The notes under the pieces are model-generated. The model made no database searches. It worked only from the letters and a program-made list of their open reading frames with translations, and was not told the DNA's origin. A stretch of 64,000 nucleotides of DNA from Pachyseris speciosa. Lineage: Eukaryota > Cnidaria > Anthozoa > Scleractinia > Pachyseridae. The DNA is taken from NCBI GenBank assembly GCA_016490735.1, contig JAEMWC010000265.1, positions 541,001 to 605,000 of the forward strand. Reading direction: 5' to 3'. Of this stretch, positions 35,056-41,690 are shown piece by piece (the stretch's first letter is position 1; each line of letters opens with the position of its first letter). The translations under genes and the position numbers were made by a program.

Positions 35056-36024
35056 TGTTATTATATAAGATTGTCGTCACTGTTGAACGGCGGTATATCT
35101 TCTCAAGTAGTAAAGCTCAAACAGAAATATGAATTCATCACCAACTTGAGAGGTTTGGCGATCACAGCAGCTAAAAAATAGGCACCGTATTTCCATTTGA
35201 TTCCAACACTTATTGCTCTAAAAATTGGTTTTACAAAAGTTGCGTTTATGTTCGTTCACTTTGTAAGCATGGGACAAGCAACCAGCGGCTTTAGGAACAT
35301 CATGGAATTCGAACGGTTCCAATGTTATTGTGTGAATCAGTAGGCTGTTCTGCCGAAATCTCGAAGAGATTTAAGTAAATTAAGAAATCCCAGTATAGGA
35401 GGTCGACTGCTTCTCTCAGATGGAGATGTTCTCTGTGTCACTAACCATGCTGATAAAAATCCCAATTCTATAGCCGGGTAGTGACTTTAAATTCGAACTG
35501 CTCCAAATATTACAGCCAAGGTTGTCGCCTAATTTTAAAAGTACAATCAATTATCCAACAGATTTTGGGTGGAAAGAGGCGTCTCAATCGTCGCAAAAAG
35601 TTTTTGGATAGTGATTGTCTCTATGCAAAAGTAATAATTCGTCGAGTAATGCGAATTGTACATACATTATTTAACGAGCAAGAAAATGAACTACTTCATC
35701 AATCAAGCGTGACTTCCAATAGCCTTAGCACACCTAATATTAAACTAAACGCCCTCCCTAAACATTCAAAATTCACTGAAGGTAATTCGCTAACAAGATC
35801 GTCGGCAATTAACTTCTTCATGAATTGCATAGATGTAACAGGAAAGTAAACAGCTATGAGTTCTATATTTGCAGGTCAACTCGTCAGATCGTCTGTTGGT
35901 TAAAAGCAGTTAGTAAGGGAAAGAAATTCGAGTACGTACCCGAAAGCGGAAATAACAATATTGCCGAGACAATACCAATCATTGTAGCTATCCGATAGGG
36001 CCTTGGAGGTCCGACAAAACGCAT
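18112..36024 (-). CDS. receptor tyrosine kinase with 3 Ig and 3 FN3 domains (whole gene)
   Basis: Twenty exons join in frame to about 1,054 codons (3,165 nt after adding one missing base in exon 7). Order by residue: signal peptide 1-28; Ig 29-154, 155-240, 241-331; FN3 332-429, 430-533, 534-627; linker; membrane span about 649-669; juxtamembrane; kinase about 745-1020; tail to 1054. Kinase motifs are complete: GKGAFSEV loop (757), VAAK lysine (784), HRDLAARN (893), DFGMAR (911), [19 protein letters not shown] and [11 protein letters not shown] kinase insert of about 25 residues follows YLRKSRG. Ectodomain junctions are all phase 1. Three Ig plus three FN3 without EGF repeats, and the TYVN tail, recall Tie receptors; the insert and LPVKW segment also recall FGFR. 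Orthology cannot be settled here. It should bind an extracellular ligand and signal through phosphotyrosine docking sites. The introns carry two retrozymes, a 1.4-kb foldback, a SINE, a LINE tail and several MITEs. Confidence 0.9.
18365..18464 (-). CDS. RTK exon 19: kinase subdomain XI
   Basis: Reads [20 protein letters not shown] then [15 protein letters not shown]...RP is the invariant C-lobe motif. 100 nt, enters in phase 2 and ends in phase 0 at a GTAAGA donor. Acceptor ATATGGATTAG. Confidence 0.95.
18581..19087. repeat. (GAT/GAC)n low-complexity tract
   Basis: About 500 bp of GATGAC and GATGAT triplets in the intron between exons 18 and 19, with an internal duplication of about 115 bp (18820 and 18930 regions). 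A shorter homologous tract occurs in the same intron of the truncated duplicate at 50745-50905. The open frames it creates on both strands are not genes. Confidence 0.95.
19519..19615 (-). CDS. RTK exon 18: kinase C-lobe
   Basis: Reads [20 protein letters not shown] then [13 protein letters not shown]. 97 nt, phase 1 to phase 2, donor GTAAGA, acceptor CTTATACAG. GG.PYP and GYR.P.P are standard RTK C-lobe patterns. Confidence 0.95.
20297..20337 (-). CDS. RTK exon 17: kinase subdomain IX
   Basis: Short 41-nt exon with [14 protein letters not shown]; completes SDVWSYG with exon 16. Donor GTAAGT, acceptor TGTTTACAG. Confidence 0.95.
20783..21032 (-). mobile_element. dispersed foldback repeat, copy 1
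   Basis: About 250 bp, related to copies at 28995-29275, 49998-50186 and 63663-63941. It has ACTCATTAATAATCCATG at one end and GTGTTTTATGAAGTCC near the other, and folds through AATAAATTCGC / GCGAATTTATT-type arms. Lies in an RTK intron. Confidence 0.75.
21185..21255 (-). CDS. RTK exon 16: activation segment end and P+1 loop
   Basis: Reads [20 protein letters not shown] then KSDV. 71 nt, phase 0 to 2, donor GTAAGT, acceptor TTTTCATAG. The usual APE is AYE here. Confidence 0.95.
21610..21732 (-). CDS. RTK exon 15: catalytic loop and DFG
   Basis: 41 codons: [49 protein letters not shown] is the RTK form of the catalytic loop (Asp 893) and DFG binds Mg (Asp 911). The activation loop has a single tyrosine (DDIYSRK). 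Donor GTAAGT, acceptor TTTCTTGCAG. Confidence 0.97.
22358..22370. repeat. target-site duplication, left, of retrozyme 1
   Basis: AAATTTGAAAAGA (13 bp), repeated exactly at 22770-22782 on the other side of the insertion. Confidence 0.9.
22372..22558. repeat. perfect palindrome, 91-bp arms
   Basis: Arm 22372-22462 is the exact reverse complement of 22468-22558, with the 5-bp spacer GGCAC. Arms start GCAATGAAAACG. It is the inverted junction of retrozyme copy 1. Confidence 0.95.
22584..22664 (+). ncRNA. type I hammerhead ribozyme in retrozyme 1
   Basis: Core CTGATGA at 22609-22615 and GAAA at 22630-22633. Stem II is GGCC (22616-22619) with GGCC (22626-22629) and loop TAACAA. Stem III is ACA/TGT around GC (22633-22640). 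The cleavage site is GTC, cut 22641/22642. Stem I pairs GCCATG (22603-22608) with CATGGC (22642-22647) and, beyond an internal loop, GAGCCTGAGCATTAG with CTAATGCTTGGGCTC. All invariant residues are present. Confidence 0.93.
23823..24013 (-). CDS. RTK exon 14: hinge, kinase insert, helix E
   Basis: Reads [20 protein letters not shown], then insert [20 protein letters not shown], then [20 protein letters not shown] and RK. 191 nt, phase 1 to 0, donor GTCCGT, acceptor [17 protein letters not shown] is the hinge. The insert of about 25 residues is typical of the FGFR/PDGFR/Tie group. Confidence 0.94.
24387..24497 (-). CDS. RTK exon 13: kinase helix C
   Basis: Reads [20 protein letters not shown] then [16 protein letters not shown]. 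The DLLSELELM helix supplies the glutamate that pairs with the VAAK lysine. 111 nt, phase 1-1, donor GTAAGA, acceptor GCTTCAG. Confidence 0.95.
24854..25115 (-). CDS. RTK exon 12: juxtamembrane and glycine-rich loop
   Basis: Reads [69 protein letters not shown], and ends [18 protein letters not shown] is the nucleotide loop and VAAK the catalytic lysine. YEIP and DYMPL are possible phosphotyrosine sites. Phase 0 in, phase 1 out (GTAACA). The start (25115, CACTAG) is uncertain; 25097 (AACCAG) would also be in phase. Confidence 0.9.
25300..25625 (+). mobile_element. tRNA-derived SINE copy with flanking direct repeats
   Basis: A tRNA-like head at 25424-25495 has pairing acceptor arms GGCTTGT / ACAAGTC, A box TAGCTCAGTCGG and B box GGTTCGATTCC. 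The anticodon loop is not canonical (ACAGGTATC inside CTGC/GCAG). Repeats of ATCAGTCACATATTTAATCA and CCGCAGTTCAAATATATGAT lie on both sides (25305 and 25552 regions), the same tail as the 16.5-kb SINEs. So it is a SINE rather than a cellular tRNA gene. Confidence 0.7.
26088..26127 (-). CDS. RTK exon 11: juxtamembrane
   Basis: 40-nt exon reading [13 protein letters not shown] in the frame that links to exon 12. Acceptor TTGTTTCAG, donor GTAAGC. The frame choice comes from exon 12 (phase 0 junction). Confidence 0.75.
26230..26250. repeat. poly(A) tract
   Basis: A run of A (with T on the coding strand) in the intron after exon 10, just downstream of that exon on the minus strand. Confidence 0.85.
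26283..26299 (-). CDS. RTK exon 10: micro-exon, juxtamembrane
   Basis: 17 or 19 nt between a TATTTCAG(AG) acceptor and a GTAAGT donor, reading TQKPE(R). With the inner acceptor (26299) and the donor at 26576 of exon 9, the frame runs [19 protein letters not shown] without a stop. With the other pairing a stop codon forms at the junction. Confidence 0.6.
26577..26707 (-). CDS. RTK exon 9: membrane span
   Basis: Acceptor TACAACACAG. Reads [12 protein letters not shown] then the helix [20 protein letters not shown] and [12 protein letters not shown]. The RIRRR stop-transfer puts the kinase inside the cell. Two donors are possible: GTATTA after 26577 keeps the frame to exon 10; the stronger GTAAGT after 26564 adds VLLM but then reads TAG into exon 10. 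Confidence 0.85.
27153..27165. repeat. target-site duplication, left, of retrozyme 2
   Basis: TTAACATTGAACG (13 bp), repeated exactly at 27461-27473. The last G could belong to either side. Confidence 0.9.
27166..27460 (+). mobile_element. hammerhead retrozyme copy 2
   Basis: A 295-bp insertion flanked by 13-bp duplications. One monomer of 254 bp is followed by a 41-bp repeat of its start (TGGCTTCAGCTTACTTG at 27167 and 27421), ending GAAGTATCC exactly like copy 1. It is nearly identical to copy 1 in the shared part. No open frame. Lies in the intron between RTK exons 8 and 9, antisense to the gene. Confidence 0.9.
27275..27355 (+). ncRNA. type I hammerhead ribozyme in retrozyme 2
   Basis: Identical core to the copy at 22584: CTGATGA at 27300-27306, GGCC/GGCC stem II, GAAA at 27321-27324, ACA/TGT stem III, cleavage after GTC at 27332/27333, and a long stem I (GCCATG/CATGGC plus the outer GAGCC helix). 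Confidence 0.93.
27546..27575 (-). CDS. RTK exon 8: extracellular linker
   Basis: 30-nt exon between acceptor TTTCTTTCTTAG and donor GTGAAA, phase 1-1, reading (V)[10 protein letters not shown] proline-rich spacer between the last FN3 domain and the membrane span. Confidence 0.7.
27790..27831 (-). repeat. tRNA-like 5' half fragment
   Basis: On the minus strand GACGGTTAGCTCAGTTGGTA then GAGCACCGGACT: an A box and D arm without the 3' half. A truncated SINE head. Confidence 0.55.
28126..28406 (-). CDS. RTK exon 7: FN3 domain 3 with a one-base deletion
   Basis: Acceptor TTCCCTTGCAG, donor GTACGC. Begins [37 protein letters not shown], then must shift frame to [40 protein letters not shown] and HGESPKE. 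The exon is 281 nt; 282 is expected for phase 1-1. The missing base maps to 28291-28297 (AGAAT where AGAAAT would restore the frame). FN3 domain 2 (ITQYTVYQR...[14 protein letters not shown]) is a close paralogue and confirms the intended reading. Confidence 0.88.
28583..28894 (-). CDS. RTK exon 6: FN3 domain 2
   Basis: Acceptor TTCATGCAG, donor GTAAGT, 312 nt, phase 1-1. Reads [40 protein letters not shown], then [21 protein letters not shown] in strand B and the Y-FVVTATN-GES motif are typical of FN3. Confidence 0.95.
28995..29275 (+). mobile_element. dispersed foldback repeat, copy 2
   Basis: Same family as 20783-21032 and 63663-63941. Contains GTGTTTTATCAAGTTTAAAA then GGACTTGATAAAACACGAAT, an internal palindrome, and ends TTGATGAGTTTTTTAAG. 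In the intron between RTK exons 5 and 6. Confidence 0.75.
29433..29726 (-). CDS. RTK exon 5: FN3 domain 1
   Basis: Acceptor TTGCCATTTAG, donor GTAAAA, 294 nt, phase 1-1. Reads [40 protein letters not shown] and [23 protein letters not shown] at the start, W in strand B and L..NTDY before strand F are classic FN3 signatures. Confidence 0.94.
29893..29965. repeat. (TATG)n / (TG)n microsatellite
   Basis: TATG and GTGT repeats immediately before the 5'-truncated LINE at 29966. Confidence 0.85.
29966..30745 (+). mobile_element. 5'-truncated LINE (CR1/L2-like), RT C-terminus and 3' tail
   Basis: An open frame to a stop at 30482-30484 reads [27 protein letters not shown], then [36 protein letters not shown] and [18 protein letters not shown](L/I)R, HxYNTR and G.KIWN.(L/M)P are the conserved C-terminal signature of jockey/CR1/L2-type LINE ORF2. 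It ends with AATAAAAGTC and (GTT)n. Inserted in the intron between RTK exons 4 and 5, on the opposite strand. Confidence 0.88.
30922..31284. mobile_element. MITE with about 32-bp TIRs adjoining an RTK splice donor
   Basis: Left end AGGGCGCTTTCCCTTTGCAT and right end (complement AGGGGCGCTTTTCATTTGAA) both run on to GGAAAAACCGG. No coding sequence. Its right end lies one base from the exon 4 donor hexamer (31290-31285). No target duplication was obvious. Confidence 0.7.
31291..31563 (-). CDS. RTK exon 4: Ig domain 3
   Basis: Acceptor TTCTGCTTCAACAG, donor GTAAGT, 273 nt, phase 1-1. Reads [40 protein letters not shown] and [15 protein letters not shown]. Both cysteines and the tryptophan of an I-set domain are present. 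Confidence 0.94.
32385..32642 (-). CDS. RTK exon 3: Ig domain 2
   Basis: Acceptor GAATTTCCAG, donor GTAGGT, 258 nt, phase 1-1. Reads [40 protein letters not shown] and [18 protein letters not shown], a complete I-set domain. Confidence 0.94.
32776..33205. mobile_element. MITE with about 60-bp TIRs and CRE-like sites
   Basis: Left end TTAAAGAGAACCTGTACTCT continues through TACAACAAATTGAG and GGAAATAATTACTAG; the right end is its reverse complement (CTAGTAATTATTTCC onward, ending AGGTTCCCTTTAA). The interior contains GTGACGTCACTG (32944) and ATGACGTCATGA (33022). In the intron between RTK exons 2 and 3. Confidence 0.72.
33628..34005 (-). CDS. RTK exon 2: Ig domain 1
   Basis: Acceptor TTTTTTTCTTCAG, donor GTAGAT, 378 nt, phase 1-1. 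Reads [40 protein letters not shown] and [22 protein letters not shown]-like domain; the strand B cysteine is replaced by alanine (QFAW) while the strand F cysteine remains. Confidence 0.93.
34764..35056 (+). mobile_element. tRNA-derived SINE with (ATC)n tail
   Basis: The head GGTTGGCGCAGTAGTGAGAG has an A box, then CTCGCCTTCCACC resembling a tRNA-Gly anticodon arm (TCC), then B box GGTTCGATTCCC. The body has TTTGTTGGTTCTCTACTCTG and TTTTCTCCGGGTACTCCGGT, ending ACTTAAATAAAGTC then (ATC)n. It matches a SINE type that is very common in anthozoan genomes. In RTK intron 1. Confidence 0.85.
35481..35849 (+). other. unrecognised open frame
   Basis: A 122-codon frame inside RTK intron 1 with no recognisable domain, no splice or expression sign, and low-complexity composition. 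Listed because of its length only. Confidence 0.12.
35940..36024 (-). CDS. RTK exon 1: start codon and signal peptide
   Basis: ATG at 36024 starts [20 protein letters not shown] then AILLFPLS, a basic start and hydrophobic core, ending in phase 1 at a GTACGT donor. 85 nt. It joins exon 2 in frame (V-NSAMTF). A second in-frame ATG lies 13 codons on. Confidence 0.85.
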
Positions 36025-37180
36025 TCTATCGAGCTTGGGCAGCCCGTTGCAAGTTCTTTGTAAAGCGACCTCAACTTAAGTAATGATTGCAGAAATGAAA
36101 TTACAAATGCAGCAGTCGTAAGATGTTTTGTTTCGCGTATTTCCTGAACCTTAGCATGACCCTTCAAACGCAAAGTGACCAATGGTAGGGGAGACGTTTC
36201 ACAATCAAATGAAGTCACGCTAGTATTAAGATTGGCGTTCACGTTTCATCCGCCCTTAATTTGTGACAATTTTGCCTTACTGTAAGTGTTGGTTAAAAAA
36301 AAAATTTCATAAATGTTGCAGTTTAGTTATGAGTGAGTCGTGACAAACGAAGTCCTCTGAATACCTCATCACGGGAAATATAACGGTTACCTTAAAAGGT
36401 TTTCACTATCACTTATAATGTTGTCTTAGCACCAAAATATACATGTAGCGACGTCAGTTTCACAAACCCGCAAGCGAAGATCCATGCTATAAGGCCGTAC
36501 GGAAAATGTAGAATTCTTTAGATTTAGGCTCTCATTCCGACTGTACGAAAAGCATTTCATCGGGGATTAATATCAAACTTTTGCAAGTGAATCTATCAAA
36601 TGCATCGTAAGGAGAAAGTGTGTTTTGTTCAGACCACACGCCGGATGAAGCGGTCATCGGATTTTGCCAATGAGTTTCTGGGAAAATTCGGAAACTCCGC
36701 CAAGGCGGAAGTAGCTTAAGCGGGAAAAAAAGGGTGTTCCGGTCACGCAAGCATTAAATTTTATTATAACTTTCCGTCTGCGGAGCTCCAAAAGCCTTCT
36801 TTTTTTTTTTTTTGTTAACTGGCATTTACATATTATAGTTTGTTTGTCATATCACCCGTCTGACCTCACTCAAGCTACAGACGCTACAGAAAATAGTATG
36901 GAAAGGTGATGAGAGCCAGTGGCACAGCAGATTTCAGTGGAACCCCCTCGGATTTGCACCCTCCCGTCCAGATCTGCTTCCGGATCAGATTTGGACCCCC
37001 TAGTCCAGAACTGCTAGCAGATATGAACCCCCTTTTAGGGATTTGGACCCCAACACCCACCCCCGCTTAAAAACAAGCATTCTATTGAGTAAGGCAATAA
37101 AACTCCCTTGCAAATTGTTTCTTTTGATCAGTTATTTCTTGAACTAACTATCACAAAAAACTGCTTAAGCTCAATTCAAT
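36025..37180. other. upstream flank of the kinase gene
   Basis: No exon recognised. It should hold the promoter and 5' leader. A poly(T) run is at 36801-36814. No TATA box was assigned. Confidence 0.4.
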
Positions 37181-37189
37181 CAAGGCACT

Positions 37190-37670
37190 TACAGTGTTTT
37201 CAAAAAGAAATCCAGATTAATTTTTTCGGAATCATGCCAAGTGCACTTACTATCACAGGCACAACTAATAGGTCTTGGTGTTCCACAATCCTTTAATTTC
37301 TCTCTTGAAATCTCGGTACTTTTCCATCTTCTTTCCTCTTTTTCAGGCTTATGGGCATCTCCAGGCACAGCATCATCAGCAATAGAGCACTGGTTTTCTT
37401 CCTTAACTAGGAAAACAATATTTGGCCTTCTACTTTGTATTTCATGATCTGTCCGTATCGAGAAATCCCACAGGATCTTTGCCTTGTCACTTTCCACTAC
37501 TCTTTCTGGTTCATGTTCGTACCATTTGTCTGCAGCAGGAAGGCCACGTTTTTTAGTTTTAAATGTCCCAGTGAACTATCCTGGCCACATTATCGTATCG
37601 ATATTTATACTAATTCTGAGCTAGTTTACTGCACTTGCACATTACGTGGGTGTGGCCAACAGGATTGAAC
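37190..37670 (-). pseudogene. degenerate LINE ORF2 C-terminal region
   Basis: Minus-strand reading with stops: EYKYRYDNVARIVHW, then KWYEHEPERVVESDKAKILW, DFSIRTDHEIQSRRPNIVFL, then DDAVPGDAHKPEKEE. The pattern KILWDF.I.TDH.I..RRPDIV...DK...IID.AVPGD is common at the end of cnidarian LINE polyproteins and resembles a PD-(D/E)xK nuclease core. The copy is decayed: the IID acidic motif is degraded. Confidence 0.7.
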
Positions 37671-37674
37671 GCAA

Positions 37675-40100
37675 ATGCGAAAATTACAAAAATTATACAA
37701 ATTCGCTATCTAAGAAGAAAGTGTAAGTGAAGAGGCACAAGGAAGCCGACAAAAATAACAAAATCGACAATTTTGACAGAAAATAATAAAATTCGCTATG
37801 TTAGAAGTAACTGTGAGTAAAACTCAGGCACAAGGGGGCTGAAAAAACCCACGAAAACAACAAATAAATTGACAAAAACAATGATTTTGGTGAAAGTTCC
37901 AAAAATTTGCTGTGTTAGAAGTAACTGTGAGTGAAGAGGCCCAAAGGGGCTGATAAAACCCACAAACAACAACAAATTTAACAAAAAAAATGATTTTGGT
38001 GAAAGTTACAAAAATTCGCTATATTAGAACTAACTGTGAGTGAAGAGGCACAAGGGGGCTGATGAAACCCACGAAAACAACAAATTTGACGAAAACAATG
38101 ATTTTGGCGAAAATTACAAAAATTTGCTATGTTAGAAGTAACTGTGAGTGAAGAGGCACAAGGGGGCTGATGAAACTCACGAAAACAACAAATCTGACGA
38201 AAACAATGACTTTGACGAAAGTTACAAAAATTAGCTATGTTAGAAGTAACTGTGAGTGAAGAGGCACAAGGGGGCTGATGAAACCTATGAAAAAAACAAA
38301 TTTGAAGAAAACAATGATTTTAGCGAAAGCTACAAAAATTTGCTATATTAGAAGTAACTGTAAGTGAAGAGGCACAACGAGGCTGACGAAACCCACGAAA
38401 ACAACAAAGTTGACGAAAACAACAATTTTGGTGAAAGTTACAAAAATTCGCTATCTTAGAAGTAACTGTGAGTGAAGAGGCACAAGGGGGCTGACAAAAC
38501 CCACGAAAACAACAAATTTGACGAAAACAATGATTTTGGCGAAAGTTAAAAAAATTCGCTAATGTTAGAAGTAACTGTGAGTGAAGAGGCACAAGGGGGC
38601 TGATGAAACCCACAAAAAGGACAAATTTGACGAAAACAATCATTTTGGCTAAAGTTACAAAAATTCGCTATGTTAGAAGTAACTGTGAGTGAAGAGGTAC
38701 AAGGGGGCTGACGAAACCCACCAAAACAACAAATTTGACGAAAACAATGATTTTGGCGAAAGTTACAAAAATTCGCTATGTTAGAAGCCACTGTGAGTGA
38801 AGAGGCACAAGGGGACTGACGAAACCCACGAAAACAACAAAGTTGACGAAAACAATGATTTTGGCGAAAGTTACAAAAACTCGCTATGTTAGAAGTAAGT
38901 GTGAGTGAAGGGGCACAAAGGGGCTGATGAAACCCACAAAAAATATGATTTTGGCGAAAGTTACAAAAATTCGCTATATTAGAACTAACTGTGAGTGAAG
39001 AGGCACAAGGGTGCTGACGAAACCCACGAAAACAACAAATTTGACGAAAACAATGATTTTGGCGAAAGTTACAAAAATTCGCTATATTAGAAGTAACTGT
39101 GAGTGAAGAGGCAATGGGGGCTGACAAAACCCACGAAAACAACAAATTTGACGAAAACAATGATTTCCGCAAAAGTTACAAAAATTCGCTATGTTAGAAG
39201 TAACTGTGAGTGAAGAGGCACAACGGGGGCTGACGAAACCCATGAAAACAACAAATTTGACGAAAACAATGATTTTGGAAAAAGTTGCAAAAATTCGCTA
39301 TGTTAGAAGTAACTGTGAGTAAAGAGACACAAGGGGCCTGACAAAACCCACGAAAACAATGATTTTCGCGAAAATTACAACAATTCGCTATGTTAGCAGT
39401 AACTGTGAGTGAAGAGACTCAAGGGGGCTCACGCAACCCACGAAAACAACACAGTTGACAAAAACGACAATTTTGGTGAAAGTTAAAAAAATTCGCTATG
39501 TTAGAAGTACATAAGTGTGAGTGAAGAGGCATGAGGGGACTGACGAAACCCACGAAAACAACAAATTTGACGAAAACTTACAATGATTTTGGCAAAAGTT
39601 ACAAAAACTCGGTATCTTAGAAGTAACTGTGATTGAAGAGGCACAAGGGAGCTGGCATAACCCACGAAAACAACAAATTTGATGAAAATGTTCAATGATT
39701 TTGGCGAAAGTTACAAAAATTCGCTATGTTAGAAGTAACTGTGAGTGAAGAGGCACAAGGGGGCTGATGAAACCCACGAAAATAACAAATTTGATGAAAA
39801 CGATGATTTTTGCAAAAGTTACAAAAAGTTGCTATGTTAGACGTAACTGTGAGTGAAGAGGCACAAGGGGCAACGAAGACAACAAAAAACAACAAATTTG
39901 ACGAAAATAGCAATTTGGTGAAGTGCGAGTGCAAAGGGGGCTGATGAAACCAACAAAAACAGCAAATTTGACAAAAACCATGATTTTGGCGAAAATTACA
40001 AAAATTTGCTATGTAAGAAGAAATTGTGAGTGAGAGGGCACAATGGGGCTACAGGTAACGAAAGTGTCAATCTTAGCATAAATTACAAAAATTCACTATG
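37675..40100. repeat. satellite array A, about 107-bp unit, about 22 copies
   Basis: Units contain TTCGCTATGTTAGAAGTAAC, TGTGAGTGAAGAGGCACAAG, GGGGCTGACGAAACCCACGA and TGATTTTGGCGAAAGTTAC. Copies differ by point changes and short deletions. It creates minus-strand frames of about 36 residues per unit, which are not genes. It continues at 40841 after a transposon insertion. Confidence 0.95.
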
Positions 40101-40103
40101 TTA

Positions 40104-40837
40104 GGGCCCATTTATATGGTCTTGGGTACCTGAGACAACCCTCCTCCCCAAGACAACTTTACCGAGCATTTATATGAGAATTACATGACTGAAACAAAGT
40201 TGTCCCTACTTAATTATTCAATTAACTTGTCTTAAATTCTCATTTGTCCTTCTTTCTTTGTCCTTGGTCACTTTTTGATTGAATATCATCAATATAGATT
40301 GAAAATTTCCTTCTTAGGTTCAATTTTGCTTCAATACTTCTTTTTATAAAAGCAAAGGCGAAACCAATTCGAAGTTAATGTGTCATGTAACCGTACATAT
40401 TAAACTGCAAATAGCTGTTGCATTTCAGTTTCTTCCCTACTGTATACGGACTATCTGATCACTGTGGGTAATGCTGCCTTTTAAAATTTAATTCTTTGAA
40501 ATAGATTTGCATTTTTCAACAAAGAAATTGGACCAAAATGTCCGTTTTTGTATATGTGCATATTTAATTTTGGACCGTCTTGTCCCGGGTAGGCAAGACA
40601 AAGTGTTTACTTGAGAAAAAGTTGTCCCACTTGCCAGGGTTACCCTACCCACCTAGAGACAGCTCGGGTGGGCGAGACAACTCGGGTAGGCAAGTTGTCT
40701 CACCAACTCAAGCTGTCTCGCCCACCTCGCGTAAACAGTTTGTAGAACATTTCAAAGAAATAAGTGGGAAAATAGCTTGCCCAGGGTAACTCAGGGAGAG
40801 GGTTGTGTCAGGTACCCAAGACCATATAAACAGGCCC
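40104..40837. mobile_element. PIF/Harbinger-like MITE inserted in the satellite
   Basis: TIRs of about 40 bp (GGGCCCATTTATATGGTCTT at the left; complement GGGCCTGTTTATATGGTCTT at the right) with three mismatches. The flanking TTA (40101-40103 and 40838-40840) is a 3-bp duplication, as expected for PIF/Harbinger. The interior has subterminal repeats such as GGTAGGCAAGACAA. No transposase. Confidence 0.88.
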
Positions 40838-40840
40838 TTA

Positions 40841-40990
40841 GAAGAAAGTGTGAGTGAGAGGGCACATAAGGAGGCTGATGAAAATAACTCATTTGACGAA
40901 AACGGTGATTTTGGTGAAAATTACAAAAATTTGCTACATGTATGTTAGAAGAAAGTGTGAATGTTGAAGAGGCTCAAGGGGGCTGACAAA
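40841..40990. repeat. satellite array A, continuation
   Basis: One to two units of array A resume exactly after the Harbinger-like insertion (TTAGAAGAAAGTGTGAGTG). Confidence 0.88.
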
Positions 40991-41690
40991 GACAACATGG
41001 ACCCCAACAAAAACTGAGATTTTTACGAAAACTGCGAAAATAATATTATGAATGAATTGCGAATTTTGCGAAAAATTGGAAAATTCATCCAATCAGTGAA
41101 AAGCAGTAGATGAGGAGGTTGAGAGGGCCCCAATGAAAAGTGCAGCTTTTACAAAAACTGCAAAAATTGCAAATTTTGTGAAAAATTAGAAAATTTGTCA
41201 AGTCAGTAAAAAGCAGTAGATGAAGAGTTTGAGAGGGCCCCAACAAAAACTGTGATTTTTTCGAAAACTGGAAAAATTGCGAATTTTGTGAAAAATTGGA
41301 AAATTCGTCAAGTCAGTGAAAAGCAGTAGACAATGAGGTTGAGAGGGCCCCAACGAAAACTGCAATTTTACGAAAATTGGGAATTTTGTGAAACTGAATT
41401 GGAAAATTGGTCGAGTCAGTGAAAAGCAGTAGATCATGAGGTTGTCAGAGGGCCCCAACGAAAACTGCAATTTTTACAAAAATTGGGAATTTTGTGAAAA
41501 ATTGGGAAATTTGTCAAGTCAGCTGTGAAAAGCAGTAGAAGAGGAGGTTGAGAGGGCCTCAATGAAAACTGCGATTTTTGCAAAAACTGTTAAAATAACA
41601 AAAATTGAAAAAATTGGGAAATTCATCAAGTCACTCCCGCAGTTACAAGCAGGAGAAGAGGTGGTTTTGAGGGCCCCACAGTCTAAGAGC
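40991..41690. repeat. satellite array B, about 109-bp unit, about 6 copies
   Basis: Units contain AAGCAGTAGATGAGGAGGTT, GAGAGGGCCCCAA, then TGCGAATTTTGTGAAAAATT. Related in composition to array A but a distinct unit. Confidence 0.92.

Noticed and set aside
38546..39172. 208-codon minus-strand frame with repeated FRQNHCFRQICCFRGF-like units
   Set aside because: It lies wholly in satellite array A; the unit length near 108 bp keeps the frame open by chance. No start context, splice or domain evidence.
38277..39240. CTGATGAAACCCACGAAAAC resembling hammerhead cores in satellite A
   Set aside because: There is no stem II between the two motifs and no stem III; the match is chance in a repeated sequence.
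37675..41690. Regularly spaced repeats resembling a CRISPR array
   Set aside because: Units are contiguous, over 100 bp and diverged without unique spacers; this is a eukaryotic satellite.
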